From positions 1 through 32,255 of the forward strand of contig JAGALS010000060.1 in NCBI GenBank assembly GCA_017625065.1: a stretch of DNA of 32,255 nucleotides, written 5' to 3'. The DNA is from Clostridia bacterium (GTDB taxonomy: Bacteria; Bacillota; Clostridia; Oscillospirales; CAG-272). Positions 31,421 through 32,255 of this stretch are shown here, piece after piece (the first letter of the stretch is position 1; each line of letters begins with the position of its first letter). Position numbers and translations under genes: made by a program. Under the pieces are notes generated by a model. That model was not told where the DNA came from. It was given only the letters and a program-made list of their open reading frames with translations, and ran no database searches.

Positions 31421-32062
31421 ATGGGCAAAAAAGATATGGAGGTATTGGAGGCAAGGATCGCCGAAGGAGAGGCGAGAGAGGCAGCCGCAAGAAAAAAAGA
31501 AATGAAAGAAAAGCTCAAAAAGAAGAAGAAAAGCTTCTTCGCCGATTTCAAGAAGTTCATCACGAAGGGCAATATCGTGGATATGGCCGTCGGTGTTATC
31601 GTCGGTAGTGCGTTTACCGCGATCATCACCGCGCTCAGTAACGGTATTCTCAAGCCCGTCATCAACTTTATCCTTGCAAAGATCTTGGGCAAGGATTCGC
31701 TCAGCGAGGTCTATACCTTCCTGCAGAAGGCGTATAAGACCGGCGAAGCGGGCGAGCAGGTCGTTGACCTTGCGAACTCGATCTACATCGATTGGGGCGC
31801 ATTCATCAATGCTATCATCAACTTCCTGTTGGTCGCGTTCACACTGTTCGTTATCGCGCGCATCGCTCGCAACATTATGAACAGAGCAAAGGCAAGAGAG
31901 CTGGAGGCCGCCAAGGCAGCAGAAGAGAAGAAGAAGGCAGAAGAGAAGGCAAAGGCAGAGGCTGCCGCTGCTCTTGCTGCCGAGAAGGAAGCACAGCTTC
32001 AGGCATTCTACGCAAACGTGGCTCGTCAGACCGAGCTGCTGGAGCAACTCTCCAAGAAATAA
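31421..32062 (+). CDS. mscL: Large-conductance mechanosensitive channel MscL with N- and C-terminal extensions
   Basis: MscL opens under membrane tension and lets solutes out during osmotic downshock. The conserved core starts at residue 39 with FFADFKKFITKGNIVDMAVGVIVG (first helix about 51-73) and includes the second helix (about 123-148) before the charged C-terminus. The protein has 213 residues against roughly 130-150 for typical MscL. The extra parts are a 38-residue Lys/Glu/Ala-rich N-terminal segment with a run of five lysines and a C-terminal Ala/Glu/Lys-rich coiled coil of about 45 residues (155-198). ATG 31421 follows AAGGAGGAAG. A later methionine (M28) would shorten it but has no good ribosome binding site. 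Confidence 0.92.
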   Translation: MGKKDMEVLEARIAEGEAREAAARKKEMKEKLKKKKKSFFADFKKFITKGNIVDMAVGVIVGSAFTAIITALSNGILKPVINFILAKILGKDSLSEVYTFLQKAYKTGEAGEQVVDLANSIYIDWGAFINAIINFLLVAFTLFVIARIARNIMNRAKARELEAAKAAEEKKKAEEKAKAEAAAALAAEKEAQLQAFYANVARQTELLEQLSKK

Positions 32063-32068
32063 TAATCA

Positions 32069-32103
32069 AAAACCGCTCGCGGAATTTTCCGCGAGCGGTT
32101 TTG
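32069..32103 (+). terminator. Terminator after mscL
   Basis: A 15-bp stem (32069-32083 with 32088-32102, loop ATTT) with A residues at the 5' base and T residues at the 3' base, about 7 nt after the stop codon. It is nearly symmetric and could also act on the minus strand. Confidence 0.93.
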
Positions 32104-32115
32104 TTGTATCCTGAA

Positions 32116-32138
32116 AACCACCAGCAGTGCTGGTGGTT
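32116..32138. repeat. Perfect inverted repeat next to the second repeat-element copy
   Basis: AACCACCAGCA (32116-32126) and TGCTGGTGGTT (32128-32138) form an 11-bp palindrome around one base. It is followed by AAGCTTTAGCTTT and a TTCCGC/GCGGAA hairpin (32164-32179), and then the repeat element. The 193 nt after mscL hold no gene. Confidence 0.8.
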
Positions 32139-32177
32139 CCAAAAAGCTTTAGCTTTGCACAGTTTCCGCCGCAGCGG

Positions 32178-32255
32178 AAGGCTCCCCTGTGTAAGGGGAG
32201 CTGTCAGCGCAGCTGACTGAGGGGTTGTACTCGTGAAAAATCAGAAAAAACAATC
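32178..32255. repeat. Palindromic intergenic repeat element, second copy cut by window end
   Basis: From AAGGCTCCCC onward, 51 nt align with the start of the element at 19602-19741 with 5 differences. The first hairpin is GCTCCCCT/AGGGGAGC and the second GTCAGC-GCA-GCTGAC. Two of the five differences form a compensating T-A to C-G pair in the first stem, and one lies in the second loop. The rest of the element lies outside the window. Confidence 0.85.

Noticed and set aside
30254-32047. A 597-residue open frame on the minus strand, opposite DAHP synthase and mscL
   Set aside because: The plus strand holds two clearly conserved proteins with ribosome binding sites, a promoter and terminators. 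The minus frame has low-complexity Leu/Cys/His composition, crosses two terminators and a promoter, and lacks a sensible start.

Overview
The window looks like a chromosomal stretch from an anaerobic, Gram-positive gut Clostridia-type bacterium (Oscillospiraceae-like is my best guess). The support is indirect: strong GGAGG-type ribosome binding sites, TTGACA/TATAAT promoters with 17-nt spacers, FMN and SAM-I riboswitches with terminator platforms, a RibU transporter, RecD2, a FakB/FakA pair, an AroE-AroK fusion, and intergenic palindromic repeats of a kind I associate with gut Clostridia. I could not check the taxonomy by search.

Layout. 1-932 is the 3' part of tuf. 996-1221 is non-coding and holds an inverted-repeat element. 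1222-4160 carries an FMN riboswitch with ribU, a COG2426-type membrane protein, and a SAM-I riboswitch with metK. 4205-7588 has a long hairpin over a start region, a 100-residue membrane-anchored protein, recD2 and comF. 7585-12337 holds a divergent MreB-like protein, pepD and a GH89 alpha-N-acetylglucosaminidase, ending in a two-way terminator shared with the next, oppositely oriented operon. Read right to left, 17924-12380 is an operon of a sugar isomerase/epimerase-like TIM barrel, a CE15-like esterase and three tandem paralogous metallo-beta-lactamase-fold proteins. A separate URO-D-superfamily gene lies upstream of it. 27589-19784 (minus strand) is a large operon: tetR-tyrA-aroB-aroA-aroC-pheA-aroEK-aroQ. 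27754-31330 (plus strand) is fakB-fakA-DAHP synthase, followed by an extended MscL.

How it works together. The two transcription units starting near 27670 encode every enzyme from DAHP synthase to chorismate, plus the chorismate mutase/prephenate dehydratase and prephenate dehydrogenase needed for Phe and Tyr. Their promoters point at each other, and one palindrome (GTTAC-4-GTAAC) sits midway between the two -10 boxes. The first minus-strand gene is a TetR-family regulator. The simplest reading is that this TetR protein controls both units through one site, which would couple aromatic amino-acid synthesis to the fatty-acid kinase pair. This is the most interesting system in the window, followed by the triplicated MBL-fold/esterase/epimerase operon. 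Transcription of the minus-strand aro operon probably ends at a T-tailed hairpin inside a palindromic repeat element, a second copy of which is cut by the right edge of the window.
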